Source of the DNA: Thalassobacillus cyri
GTDB lineage: Bacteria > Bacillota > Bacilli > Bacillales > Halobacillaceae
Reading direction: 5' to 3'
Length of the DNA: 64,000 nt
Assembly (NCBI RefSeq): GCF_900107755.1
Contig: NZ_FNQR01000010.1
Location: forward strand, 91,798-155,797
Positions 33,296 through 43,869 of the stretch are shown piece after piece. The notes under the pieces are model-generated. The model saw only the letters and a program-made list of their open reading frames with translations. It did no database searches and was not told the DNA's origin. Position numbers and translations under genes: made by a program. Positions within the stretch are counted from its first letter, which is position 1, and the number at the start of each line of letters is the position of its first letter.

Positions 33296-35431
33296 TTACA
33301 AATAAGGACTTACTTTCACAGCAACCACTTTGAAGCCTGGCATACGGCAATCAGGATCCAATTTATCAGAGATGAGTCGATTGACATTCTGCTTACCACC
33401 CCAATGGAAAGGAACAAATACGACCCCCTTACTGACTTTGTTGCTCCATTTGCTTCGGACAACAATTTGTCCTTGTTCTGACTCAATCTTAACGAGCGTC
33501 TTGTCTTTCACCCCATACTTTTTCCCTGTTGTTGGGTGAATCTCCATACATGATTCTATCTCCCTTGCTGCCAAAGACGAACTTCTCCTCGTCTGTTCCC
33601 CTGTTAGATAATGTGACATTACTCGTCCAGTGGTTAAGGTAAGCGGATAATCGTCACTTACTTCGTCTTTATAAACTTGAGCTCTATTGGATATAATCGC
33701 CATTTTAGCTTTCCCGTCTTCATGAGCAAAAGAATGTTGGAATAATCTCTCTGTTCCCTTATGCTCCTGATCAGGACAAGGCCATAAAACGCCGTTTTGA
33801 TTTCTCAATTTTTCATAAGTGATCCCATAATAATCTGCAATGCCTCCCTTACTTGCCAGCCTCAACTCATTAAAGATGCCTTCCGCATTAGTGAAAGAGA
33901 AATACTCCCCTTTTCCAAGCGCCTCAGCAATGTCGCAAATGATTTGCCAGTCATGCTTCCCTTCACCTGGGACAGAGCGACTGGCCTCCCTCAACGTCAC
34001 CCTACCTTCAATATTAGTCATCGTCCCTTCATCCTCTAAATATGAGGAAGCAGGAAGTATTAAATCAGCCAATTCAGCTGACTCAGAAATAAATAGGTCG
34101 ACAGCTACAAAGAACTTAAGTTTCTTTATGGCTCTCTTTACAAAATTCGCATTAGGGTTTGAAGCAACAGGGTTGGAACACATTAGAAACATGGCAGTTA
34201 TCATTCCCTCATCCATTTTTTCGAACATTTCATAGGCAGAGACTCCTTTACCAGGCAGATCATTTTCTTTGATCCCCCAGACCTCTGACACATATTGACG
34301 GTCTTCGTTATTTTCAATTGAACGATAACCCGGAAGTTGATCACACTTCTGACCATGTTCCCGTGCTCCTTGCCCATTCCCCTGACCAGTAACAGCTCCA
34401 TATCCTGAATAAGGCTTTCCTATCTTTCCTGTAGCCAAAAGAATGTTTAAAAAACCACGCACCGCAGCTGTTCCGTCTGTTTGCTGCTCGATCCCTCTCG
34501 CCGTGAATATCATCCCAGAATCTTCTTGACCAAAAGTGCTAGCAGCCTGATATAAATCCTCTCTTGAAATTCCAGTATGTTCAGTCACATCCTCTAATCG
34601 AATAGCAGAAAGATGGTGTGCAACATCATCAAATCCGCTGACACGTTGCCTAATAAACTCTCTGTCTATTAAATGATTATCAATGATGATTTTAAGAAGG
34701 CCATTGGCAAGAGCGGCATCTGATCCTGGTCGATTTTTTAAATGCAAGTCCGCAATTTTTGTAGTGGCTGTTTCGCGTGGGTCAATCGCAATAATGTAGG
34801 CTCCATTTTCTTTCGCCTTTTCAAAGTAGGGCGTAATGGTAGGCTGGCATTCCGCTATGTTTGTGCCAGCTAAAATGATACAACGCGTGTGAGGGATTTC
34901 CTGCAAAGAATTAGCGAACCCCCGATCCATGCCGAACGCTTGATTTGCTGCAGTTGCGGCAGAGGCCATACATAAGCGGCCATTGTAATCTATATGCTTT
35001 GTCCTTAATGCTACACGAGCAAATTTGCCTAATAGGTAGGCATCTTCATTGGTAAGCGAGGCACTTCCATAGACGGAAACAGCATCTAAACCGTCCGTCC
35101 CTTGTATCTCATTGAATTTAGAACGGATACAATTTAACGCTTCTGTCCATGTAACCGGCTTGAACTTTCCATTCTCTTTCAACAATGGCTGCTTGATACG
35201 CTCCCTGTGCAACACGTGCTGGTGAGCATTCATCCCCTTTACGCAGAGACGTCCTTGTGAGGTCGGGTTGTCTTTGCCGACCGCTTTATAAGTGTTCCTG
35301 CCCACACCTTTCTGCTCGATTAATTGCATCTTGCATTGCATGCTGCAAAAGGGGCACTGGGTATCATATGTGTTTTCTGCTTCCAGCTTCTTCTGTTGAT
35401 CACGAAAATACTTGAGCATTAACTGGGTCAC
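33296..35431 (-). CDS. nasC: Assimilatory nitrate reductase catalytic subunit
   Basis: A molybdopterin oxidoreductase of 711 residues. The N-terminal [4Fe-4S] motif is CPFCSMQCKMQL with the fourth Cys in GRLCVKGMNAHQ. The bis-MGD domains follow, including IIAIDPRETATTKIADLHL, and a C-terminal dinucleotide-binding domain with LTTGRVMSHYLTGEQTRR. There is no Tat signal, as expected for a cytoplasmic assimilatory enzyme. The frame is open to 35461, but AAAGGAG lies inside it; GTG 35431, eight bases on, is chosen as the start. NasB passes electrons to it. Confidence 0.9.
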   Translation of the reverse strand: MTQLMLKYFRDQQKKLEAENTYDTQCPFCSMQCKMQLIEQKGVGRNTYKAVGKDNPTSQGRLCVKGMNAHQHVLHRERIKQPLLKENGKFKPVTWTEALNCIRSKFNEIQGTDGLDAVSVYGSASLTNEDAYLLGKFARVALRTKHIDYNGRLCMASAATAANQAFGMDRGFANSLQEIPHTRCIILAGTNIAECQPTITPYFEKAKENGAYIIAIDPRETATTKIADLHLKNRPGSDAALANGLLKIIIDNHLIDREFIRQRVSGFDDVAHHLSAIRLEDVTEHTGISREDLYQAASTFGQEDSGMIFTARGIEQQTDGTAAVRGFLNILLATGKIGKPYSGYGAVTGQGNGQGAREHGQKCDQLPGYRSIENNEDRQYVSEVWGIKENDLPGKGVSAYEMFEKMDEGMITAMFLMCSNPVASNPNANFVKRAIKKLKFFVAVDLFISESAELADLILPASSYLEDEGTMTNIEGRVTLREASRSVPGEGKHDWQIICDIAEALGKGEYFSFTNAEGIFNELRLASKGGIADYYGITYEKLRNQNGVLWPCPDQEHKGTERLFQHSFAHEDGKAKMAIISNRAQVYKDEVSDDYPLTLTTGRVMSHYLTGEQTRRSSSLAAREIESCMEIHPTTGKKYGVKDKTLVKIESEQGQIVVRSKWSNKVSKGVVFVPFHWGGKQNVNRLISDKLDPDCRMPGFKVVAVKVSPYL

Positions 35432-35484
35432 ACTATCTTCTCCTTTTAAGTTCATAAACATTTATCATCGCATTTTAATCAACG

Positions 35485-37839
35485 TCATATCTTTACTAAG
35501 GACCTATTTCTTTGAGTCCTGTCCTTATCCATCCTCACTAATAACTCAGTTCGAATTTCATCATTGAATAATACTTCTCTTATATGAACAAGCCCGGCTC
35601 GTTCAATCCATTGCCAGGAACGCTCCAAGTAATGGGACGACTCACGATAATACTGAATGAAACTAAGCATAAATTCCTGCGCTTCCTCATCCGTTTCAAC
35701 TACACTCAATAATCGACCTTGTCTAACATCTTTGCCGACGCTGCCTCCTACATAAATTTCCCACCTTCCCGATACTCTGATGGCTCCAAGATCTTTGAGT
35801 GTTGCATCTGCTCCGTCATGAAAACAGAAAGAGATACCTATGGTTATCCTGAATGGAGTTTTTAAAAGAGCAGTTTTTTGCTCCAAACCTGTCACTAAAT
35901 CTAAATAACTGTAGTCAATACAATTACACAAATACACTCCGGCACTCGTTTGAATTGGCGCCACTTTATTGAATCCACGAGCATACAGCGGCATATCCAA
36001 ATCCACCCATACATTATTCAGCTCTTCCTTTTTCACGCCGGATAACTGGATGCGCTGATCACCGGCAACAACCAGCTCTATGGATGGATATTTTTCAGCT
36101 ACATATGTGATTTTTTTCATCTGATCAATATCCGGTCTTCCCCCATGGATTTGTGGAACGATGGTGTAAGTACCGTTGCTTTGTAACGTAGCATTCATCC
36201 GGTCATTTACATATAAAGTTTCTTCACTATTTTCAAACCACGGATAGATCATTTCTAAATAATAAAGCAAGGCAGCACGACATTTGGAGCATCCTTTTTC
36301 GGTTGACCAATTCAGTTGGTCCATTATTTCCTCAAGACTGCCTAAAGCTTTCAATTGTATTTCTTCTATGACTTCATCTTCAATTAGAGAAGTACAGGAA
36401 CATAAAGAAGCCACCTTAACTTCTTCATTAAAATCATCACTATGAATATAGGTTAAGAGCTCAGCTACGGAGGGCTTACAGCCACCACACGAACCGGAAG
36501 CTTTTGTACACCTTCTCACCTCTTCAACTGTCTTCAAATTATTCTCTTGAACAGCTTTGATGATTACCTCTTTAGATACAGCATTACAGGTGCAGACGTG
36601 CTCTGTTATAGGTAAATTTGCCACATGAGATTTTGCAGGATTTACTGCTTCCAACAAGGAAGCTTTGTCCTTATCAGCTATGACCTTCTCTTTTACAATC
36701 ATATCCAATAATTTGGGGCCTTCACGCGTATCTCCGAATAAGACAGCGCCAACGGCTTTGGATCCTTGAAAAAAGACTTTTTTATAAACGCCTTCAATCT
36801 CGTTTTGATAATAGATGCCTTGGGTTGTGTCATCTGGTATAAATTGGCCAACGGAAAATACATCAACGCCAGAAATCTTCAATTGTGTAGAAAGGACAGA
36901 CCCCTGATAGGGGTTTGTGGGATCGTTACATAAATGTCTAGCTAGTACTTCTCCTTGTTCATATAAAGGCTTCACTAGACCATAGGTCATCCCTTCGTGT
37001 TCGGCACATTCTCCGAGTGCATAAATATCACAAGAATTGGTCGCAAGATAGCCATCAACAACAATGCCTCGGTTTGTTTTTATTCCGCTGCTTTTTGCTA
37101 ATTGAATGTTTGGCTTAATCCCTACGGCCATTACGACCAAGTCTGTAGCTATTTCTGTTCCATCTTTAAATCGGAGTTTTTCCACACGCGCATCTCCAAG
37201 TATCTCCTCTGAATCTTTATTAAGGAGAAAATGGATCCCTTGACCTTCTAATTCTTTTTGCAGCATAATTGAGGCTGTTTCATCTAACTGTCTTTGCATT
37301 ATGTACTTGGATCGATGAACCACATGCACTTCCATTCCCAGGTTCAATAGTCCCCTGGCAGCTTCAAGCCCTAACACTCCTCCTCCAATGACTACAGCTT
37401 TTTTATAAAGCTTTGCGGCTTTTGTCATGCGCCGACAATCTTCTATCGTACGGAAAGAAATCACTCCTTCTTTATCCGCTCCATTTAGCGGCAAAATAGC
37501 CGGGGAAGACCCAGTGGCTATAATCAGTTTGTCATAAGGTACTTTCCTCCCCTTATCTGTCTCTATTATTTTCTTTTCCTTATCAATAAAGATGACACTT
37601 TCACCAGTAAATAAATGAATGCCGTTCTCTTCGTACCAGTTAATTGGATTGAGCATGATCTCTTCGTACGTAGTGTTTCCTTGTAAAATAGAAGAAAGCA
37701 TAATACGGTTGTAGTTCCCATGGGGTTCACTTCCAAAAATAGTGATATCAAAAGCTGCAGTACCTTCTTTTAATATGTGTTCAATACATCGGACGCCGGC
37801 CATACCATTTCCAATTAAAACCAATTTATGATTTCCCAT
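35485..37839 (-). CDS. nasB: Assimilatory nitrate reductase electron-transfer subunit
   Basis: A 784-residue NirB-like flavoprotein: FAD/NAD(P) oxidoreductase domain (1-320), [2Fe-2S] BFD-like segments with CTCNAVSKE, CGGCKP and CSKCRA, then a nitrite-reductase-like C-terminus. In that C-terminus the siroheme/cluster Cys are lost: TSAGVYLCNCID and SFCFHDGAD stand where NasD has TCVGADFCRFG and SACPRNCAE. It is therefore not a second nitrite reductase but the NasB-type electron donor to nitrate reductase NasC. It heads the minus-strand operon, divergent from nasA. Confidence 0.88.
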   Translation of the reverse strand: MGNHKLVLIGNGMAGVRCIEHILKEGTAAFDITIFGSEPHGNYNRIMLSSILQGNTTYEEIMLNPINWYEENGIHLFTGESVIFIDKEKKIIETDKGRKVPYDKLIIATGSSPAILPLNGADKEGVISFRTIEDCRRMTKAAKLYKKAVVIGGGVLGLEAARGLLNLGMEVHVVHRSKYIMQRQLDETASIMLQKELEGQGIHFLLNKDSEEILGDARVEKLRFKDGTEIATDLVVMAVGIKPNIQLAKSSGIKTNRGIVVDGYLATNSCDIYALGECAEHEGMTYGLVKPLYEQGEVLARHLCNDPTNPYQGSVLSTQLKISGVDVFSVGQFIPDDTTQGIYYQNEIEGVYKKVFFQGSKAVGAVLFGDTREGPKLLDMIVKEKVIADKDKASLLEAVNPAKSHVANLPITEHVCTCNAVSKEVIIKAVQENNLKTVEEVRRCTKASGSCGGCKPSVAELLTYIHSDDFNEEVKVASLCSCTSLIEDEVIEEIQLKALGSLEEIMDQLNWSTEKGCSKCRAALLYYLEMIYPWFENSEETLYVNDRMNATLQSNGTYTIVPQIHGGRPDIDQMKKITYVAEKYPSIELVVAGDQRIQLSGVKKEELNNVWVDLDMPLYARGFNKVAPIQTSAGVYLCNCIDYSYLDLVTGLEQKTALLKTPFRITIGISFCFHDGADATLKDLGAIRVSGRWEIYVGGSVGKDVRQGRLLSVVETDEEAQEFMLSFIQYYRESSHYLERSWQWIERAGLVHIREVLFNDEIRTELLVRMDKDRTQRNRSLVKI

Positions 37840-38139
37840 GAATTAAACCTCCATATAACCCAAAAAACGTTATTCATCGAACCGGGTAATTTGAGAATAT
37901 TTTAAATTTAACTAAAAGATTAGCATGGCTATATTCCTTTGTCATACTTTGTGTAAGAAAAACTAACAAGTTATTCTTACTTGAACATTTTATTTGCTTT
38001 TTTTATATTTAATTTTCTCCATCTATTAAAAGCTTTTATAGATAGCGTTAAATCATCCTGCAGCCCATCATAATGGAGAGTATTAGGGCTATTAAGAGCA
38101 CGGGATTTTTTAGAAAATTCAAGTACAAAACAATGTTAG

Positions 38140-38192
38140 TGTTATAAAACCTTACATAACACGTGACAAAATTTAAATATTTGAAATAATCA
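38140..38192 (+). promoter_or_regulatory. TnrA box and promoter of nasA
   Basis: TGTTATAAAACCTTACA (38140-38156) fits TGTNA-N7-TNACA with no mismatch. Downstream, GTGACA (38163-38168) and TAATCA (38187-38192) are 18 bases apart, which puts the centre of the box near -50, where TnrA activates. The 380-base gap to nasB holds one weaker half-matching site (about 37960) and otherwise nothing. Confidence 0.75.
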
Positions 38193-38220
38193 AGCTATTA
38201 CTATATTTGGAGGCTTGGTT

Positions 38221-39690
38221 ATGGGAGAAGAAAAGATTTACAAAGGTAATATGAAGATTTTGTTTATGACGACGTTCGCATTCTTTTTAAGTTTCTTTGT
38301 ATGGTTTAACATGGCACCATTCGTTTCAACAATCCGTGATTCTCTTCGGCTGACAACAGAAGAAATCGGTATATTACTTTCGATCAATGTGGCCCTCACC
38401 ATTCCGGCAAGGATTGTTATCGGTATGCTGGTTGATCGGTTTGGACCAAAAAATGTCTACACCATATTACTATTAATCATCAGCATTCCTTGTTTTTGGT
38501 TCGCTTTAGCAGATTCATTCTGGCAGCTATTTATTGCTCGTGCCTTTCTTTCTGTTGTTGGAGCAGGTTTTGTAATTGGAATCCGGATGGTATCGGAGTG
38601 GTTTCCTCCTCGCCAGCTAGGACTTGCAGAAGGGGTGTACGGGGGGTGGGGAAATTTTGGTTCGGCCGCAGCTGCATTCACACTTCCATCAATCGCACTT
38701 TTGATTGGCGGTGAGAACGGATGGCGCTACGCCATAGCTTTAACCGGTGTCTTATGTATTGTCTATGCCTTTTTTTATTATAGATCTGTAGAAAATACAC
38801 CTCCTGGGAAACAATATCAACGTCCAAATCGGAATGGTGCCATGGAAGTCACAAGTTATAAAAGCATGTTCGGCCTCATCCTTATGTCGATTCCTTTGTA
38901 TGCTGCTCTTGCGTTGATCACTTGGCAGTTAAGTCTTACATCTCTTATTCCAACAGCAGCAGCCGGAATCACATACATCATTCTTGCGCTTACTTATTTG
39001 TATAACGTCTACAAAATCTGGAGCGTTAACCGCAAACATTTAAAAGCTGGTGTACCAAAAGAAGAGCAATATTCATTTAAACAAGTAGTGATATTAGATT
39101 TTGCTTATGCCATTACCTTTGGGTCTGAATTAGCTGTAATTTCCATGCTCCCCATGTTTTTCGAAGAGACCTTCAGTATCAGTACTGCCCAAGCAGGAAT
39201 GGTGGCGAGTTCCTTCGCTTTCATGAATCTCGTCGCACGTCCTGGGGGAGGATGGCTGAGTGATAAATTCGGCCGCAAGAAAACTCTCTTAATCCTTTTA
39301 GTTTGTGTATCTGGAGCCTATGTCGGCATGTCTCAAATCGAGACGAGCTGGCCAATATTTGCATCTATTGCATTAACAATGACCTGCTCCTTTTTTGTAC
39401 AAGCAGGGGAAGGAGCCGTATTTTCAATGGTCCCGCTCGTAAAGAAAAGAGTAACTGGTCAGGTAGCAGGAATGGTTGGGGCTTATGGAAATGTCGGGGC
39501 AGTCTTATTTCTTGCAGTTCTCGGGTTTTTAAACCCCTCCCTCTTTTTCATGTTCATCGCAGGCTCGGCTTTTTTCTGTTTTCTCGCTTGCTGGTTTTTA
39601 GAGGAGCCATGTGCTTCCAGAGAATCGAGGAAAGAGAATATTAAAGTTGAGAAATCAGGTAAATCAAAAGAGGAAGTCGCATATAATTGA
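38221..39690 (+). CDS. nasA: Nitrate/nitrite transporter (NarK/NasA family MFS)
   Basis: A 489-residue MFS protein with twelve membrane helices plus an extended central loop region (about residues 195-290). The two nitrate-signature motifs are YGGWGNFGSAAAAF and GAYGNVGAVLF. It imports nitrate or exports nitrite for the assimilatory genes divergently encoded. The ATG at 38221 is seven bases after TTTGGAGG; a TTG two codons before is less well placed. Its start is under a perfect TnrA box. Confidence 0.9.
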   Translation: MGEEKIYKGNMKILFMTTFAFFLSFFVWFNMAPFVSTIRDSLRLTTEEIGILLSINVALTIPARIVIGMLVDRFGPKNVYTILLLIISIPCFWFALADSFWQLFIARAFLSVVGAGFVIGIRMVSEWFPPRQLGLAEGVYGGWGNFGSAAAAFTLPSIALLIGGENGWRYAIALTGVLCIVYAFFYYRSVENTPPGKQYQRPNRNGAMEVTSYKSMFGLILMSIPLYAALALITWQLSLTSLIPTAAAGITYIILALTYLYNVYKIWSVNRKHLKAGVPKEEQYSFKQVVILDFAYAITFGSELAVISMLPMFFEETFSISTAQAGMVASSFAFMNLVARPGGGWLSDKFGRKKTLLILLVCVSGAYVGMSQIETSWPIFASIALTMTCSFFVQAGEGAVFSMVPLVKKRVTGQVAGMVGAYGNVGAVLFLAVLGFLNPSLFFMFIAGSAFFCFLACWFLEEPCASRESRKENIKVEKSGKSKEEVAYN

Positions 39691-39885
39691 TTGGTCGAAC
39701 TTGGTTCAGTTTCTGTAAAGAATTAATCATTTTACCTGTATAAAGATAAGTGGCTATATAATTATTGATTTTATATTTATAAAATATCGTTGATTAACAT
39801 ACTGTCAAATATTCATAAGTTAATTGCTATATACAAGAGAAGAACTAGTAGTTAGTAAAAAAGCCTTCTAACACTGTCTCCCCCA

Positions 39886-41765
<1,880 letters not shown>

Positions 41766-41783
41766 TTATTTGAAACTAAGGAA

Positions 41784-42068
41784 TTACTGAATGACAGCCA
41801 ATACGTCGCTTTCGCGGATCACTAAGTATTCTTTGCCTTCATATTTCACTTCTGTACCTGCAAATTTAGAGTAGATGACATGGTCGCCTTGAGCTACTTC
41901 AAGTGCTACCTTTTCACCATTATCCGTAACTCGTCCAGTACCTACTGCGACAACTTTACCTTCTTGCGGCTTTTCCTTCGCAGAGTCTGGAAGTACGATT
42001 CCGCTTGCAGTTTTTTCTTCCTGTTTTACAATTTCAATCACAATACGATCACCAAGTGGCTTTAACAA
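41784..42068 (-). CDS. groES: 10-kDa co-chaperonin GroES
   Basis: A 94-residue co-chaperonin beginning [11 protein letters not shown] (initiator Met read from TTG). The mobile loop is [18 protein letters not shown]. The frame is open to 42086, but that TTG lies within the ribosome binding site GAGGAGGG; TTG 42068, eight bases on, restores the usual GroES N-terminus. It caps the GroEL ring. Its operon is under CIRCE/HrcA control. Confidence 0.95.
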   Translation of the reverse strand: MLKPLGDRIVIEIVKQEEKTASGIVLPDSAKEKPQEGKVVAVGTGRVTDNGEKVALEVAQGDHVIYSKFAGTEVKYEGKEYLVIRESDVLAVIQ

Positions 42069-42114
42069 TTCGGACACCCTCCTCAATGTGATTCTATTCT
42101 TGAATTATGGTTTA

Positions 42115-42180
42115 TTAGCACTCGACATTAATGAGTGCTAACACAATTATTATAATAATCAATACGATTTTATTTTGCAA
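42115..42180 (-). promoter_or_regulatory. CIRCE operator and SigA promoter of groE
   Basis: A perfect CIRCE inverted repeat, TTAGCACTC-N9-GAGTGCTAA (42115-42141), is the binding site of the heat-shock repressor HrcA. Upstream on the minus strand TTGCAA (42175-42180) and TATTAT (42152-42157) are 17 bases apart, so CIRCE overlaps the transcription start region. Confidence 0.93.
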
Positions 42181-42320
42181 GAGAGATGGATAAATTTTTT
42201 TCTGAAAAGATTGGTGAAAAATGTCGGGTAAATCCTAATCGTTACGCTGTATTTTCAAACTATGTTAAAATACGGAGAGTGATTGAAAATGTAAAATGTA
42301 TGCAAAGGAGTCGTTCGACC

Positions 42321-43040
42321 TTGCCATCGAGATATTGGTATATCATTGCTATATATATTGCAGCACAGTTGTCCTCTGTTATCGGCGTTCCCTTATTGAT
42401 GATGGTCGGCATGGAGAAGGAAATTGCGATTACCAGCTGGGCCGTGTTCAGCTTTTTCGTCGCCACTCTCATCATTGTATTCATGCTGAAGCCGGATATG
42501 AAACAAGCTTCGGAGCAGCGTGAACGGTCAAGTGCAGGAAATATCGCCTTATGGTCTTTTCTTGGTGTTTTTCTTGCTTACTTCGCCCAAATGATTGCGA
42601 TACTGATTGAAACCTTTCTCCTCGGCATCAAGCCAGGATCGGAAAACACCCAGGACTTGATGGAGTTTGCCCGGGTATCACCGGTATTCATCATTGTCAT
42701 GGTTCTGTTCGCTCCGATATTAGAAGAAGTCATTTTCCGAAAGATTATTTTCGGTACGATTTATAAACGGACGAATTTCATTGTCGCTGTTCTTGTGTCA
42801 GCGCTGGCATTCGCCGCATCCCATTTCGATTTCACGCATATGGTGGTATATACAGCAATGGGTATCGTGTTCGCCTACTTGTATGTCAAAACTAAAAGCA
42901 TCATCACTCCGATCATCGCCCACATGGCCATGAACACCGTGGTCGTACTTGGGCAATACAGTTTATCGGAAGAAGATTTCAAGCGGATGCAAGAGCAATT
43001 CGATCAGCTACAAACCATTTTGGGAGGCTTCTTTTTATGA
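42321..43040 (+). CDS. ydiL: CPBP-family intramembrane metalloprotease-like protein
   Basis: A membrane protein of about 239 residues with six to eight helices and the three CPBP/Abi motifs: EEVIFRKIIFG (Glu-Glu), FAASHFDF (His) and HMAMNTVV (His). Related proteins include CAAX prenyl proteases and bacteriocin-immunity proteins. The frame is open to 42186, but AAAGGAG lies before TTG 42321, which begins just before the first helix. Position next to ydiK and groES equals that of ydiL in B. subtilis. It overlaps ydiK by four bases. Confidence 0.85.
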   Translation: MPSRYWYIIAIYIAAQLSSVIGVPLLMMVGMEKEIAITSWAVFSFFVATLIIVFMLKPDMKQASEQRERSSAGNIALWSFLGVFLAYFAQMIAILIETFLLGIKPGSENTQDLMEFARVSPVFIIVMVLFAPILEEVIFRKIIFGTIYKRTNFIVAVLVSALAFAASHFDFTHMVVYTAMGIVFAYLYVKTKSIITPIIAHMAMNTVVVLGQYSLSEEDFKRMQEQFDQLQTILGGFFL

Positions 43041-43237
43041 AAACATCACCGCTATTCATGGCCTTCCTTTATTTTATTATGGGGATTGTCTTCACCTATA
43101 TAGCGGCTCAAACTGTCGAAGATACGATATGGAATTTCATCACAATATTCCTGGCCATCCTTGCCACGTTTGATTTTGCCGTTTCAATACGATTATTCAA
43201 TCTTCATTTCAGGCTGAAAAATACAAATAAGAAATGA
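43037..43237 (+). CDS. ydiK: YdiK-like small membrane protein (DUF4305)
   Basis: A 66-residue protein with two hydrophobic helices (residues 7-24 and 33-52) and a basic tail. It matches B. subtilis YdiK in size and place between ydiL and the next unit. It overlaps the ydiL end by four bases (ATGA) with a ribosome binding site GGGAGG inside ydiL. The function is unknown. Confidence 0.75.
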   Translation: MKTSPLFMAFLYFIMGIVFTYIAAQTVEDTIWNFITIFLAILATFDFAVSIRLFNLHFRLKNTNKK

Positions 43238-43245
43238 TCAGTCAA

Positions 43246-43276
43246 AGAGGCCTGTCACACCAGGCCTCTTTCTGTT
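43246..43276 (+). terminator. terminator of ydiL-ydiK
   Basis: Perfect 9-bp stem AGAGGCCTG and CAGGCCTCT with a six-base loop, followed by TTCTGTTT. Confidence 0.85.
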
Positions 43277-43296
43277 TAAAAGGGGGATACATAATC

Positions 43297-43833
43297 ATGA
43301 AAACATTATTACAGGGAGAACGGGTACGTTTAACCCAAGTGGCAAAATCCGATCTGGCAGCCATAGCTTCCTGGTATGATAACTCTGACTTCTCTAGACG
43401 GTTCGACGCCCTTCCTGCCGCTCCGCGAACGGTGGAACATTTAGAATCATGGCTGGATGAATCAAATGAATCCAACAACCAATATACGTTCGCGATTCGT
43501 GATGAAACAGATGCGTTCATTGGATATGTAGAACTGGAAAGTATTTTATGGATCCACCGGAATGGCTGGGTCAGCATTGCCATCGGAGAAGATGAATACC
43601 AGGGGAAAGGTTATGGTACAGAAGCCATGCAGCTACTGATCGATTTCGCTTTTTATGAATGCAGCCTGCACCGACTTCAGCTGACGGTGTTTTCCTATAA
43701 TATCCCGGCGATTCAAATGTATGAGAAGCTTGGTTTCAAAAAAGAAGGCACCCACCGGGAGTTCATCCTCCGGGACGGTCAGACCTATGACATGCACCTT
43801 TACGGACTTTTAAATCATGAATGGACAAAATAA
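43297..43833 (+). CDS. GNAT acetyltransferase (RimJ/RimL type)
   Basis: A 178-residue GNAT of the Acetyltransf_3 type. The CoA motif is AIGEDEYQGKGYGTEAMQLL (about residues 97-116), and HRLQLTVFSYNIPAIQMYEKLGF follows (in family terms the motif B region, about 130-152). An upstream frame to 43234 includes the ydiK terminator and has no start signal; ATG 43297 has GGGGGA at ten bases. Substrates of such enzymes are ribosomal or other N-termini or small amines. It stands between ydiK and the efflux gene, absent from the B. subtilis order, so is an insertion in this lineage. Confidence 0.85.
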   Translation: MKTLLQGERVRLTQVAKSDLAAIASWYDNSDFSRRFDALPAAPRTVEHLESWLDESNESNNQYTFAIRDETDAFIGYVELESILWIHRNGWVSIAIGEDEYQGKGYGTEAMQLLIDFAFYECSLHRLQLTVFSYNIPAIQMYEKLGFKKEGTHREFILRDGQTYDMHLYGLLNHEWTK

Positions 43834-43869
43834 GACGCTGCACTCAGCTTCTCGCTGAGTAGCAGCGTC
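43834..43869. terminator. bidirectional terminator
   Basis: Arms GACGCTGC-ACTCAGC and GCTGAGT-A-GCAGCGTC lie between two converging genes and can serve both; the right arm overlaps the last bases of the efflux gene. Confidence 0.75.

Noticed and set aside
35485..37839. Second siroheme nitrite reductase (nirB paralogue)
   Set aside because: The siroheme/[4Fe-4S] Cys motifs are missing and the gene lies at the nasB position, so it is an electron-transfer subunit.
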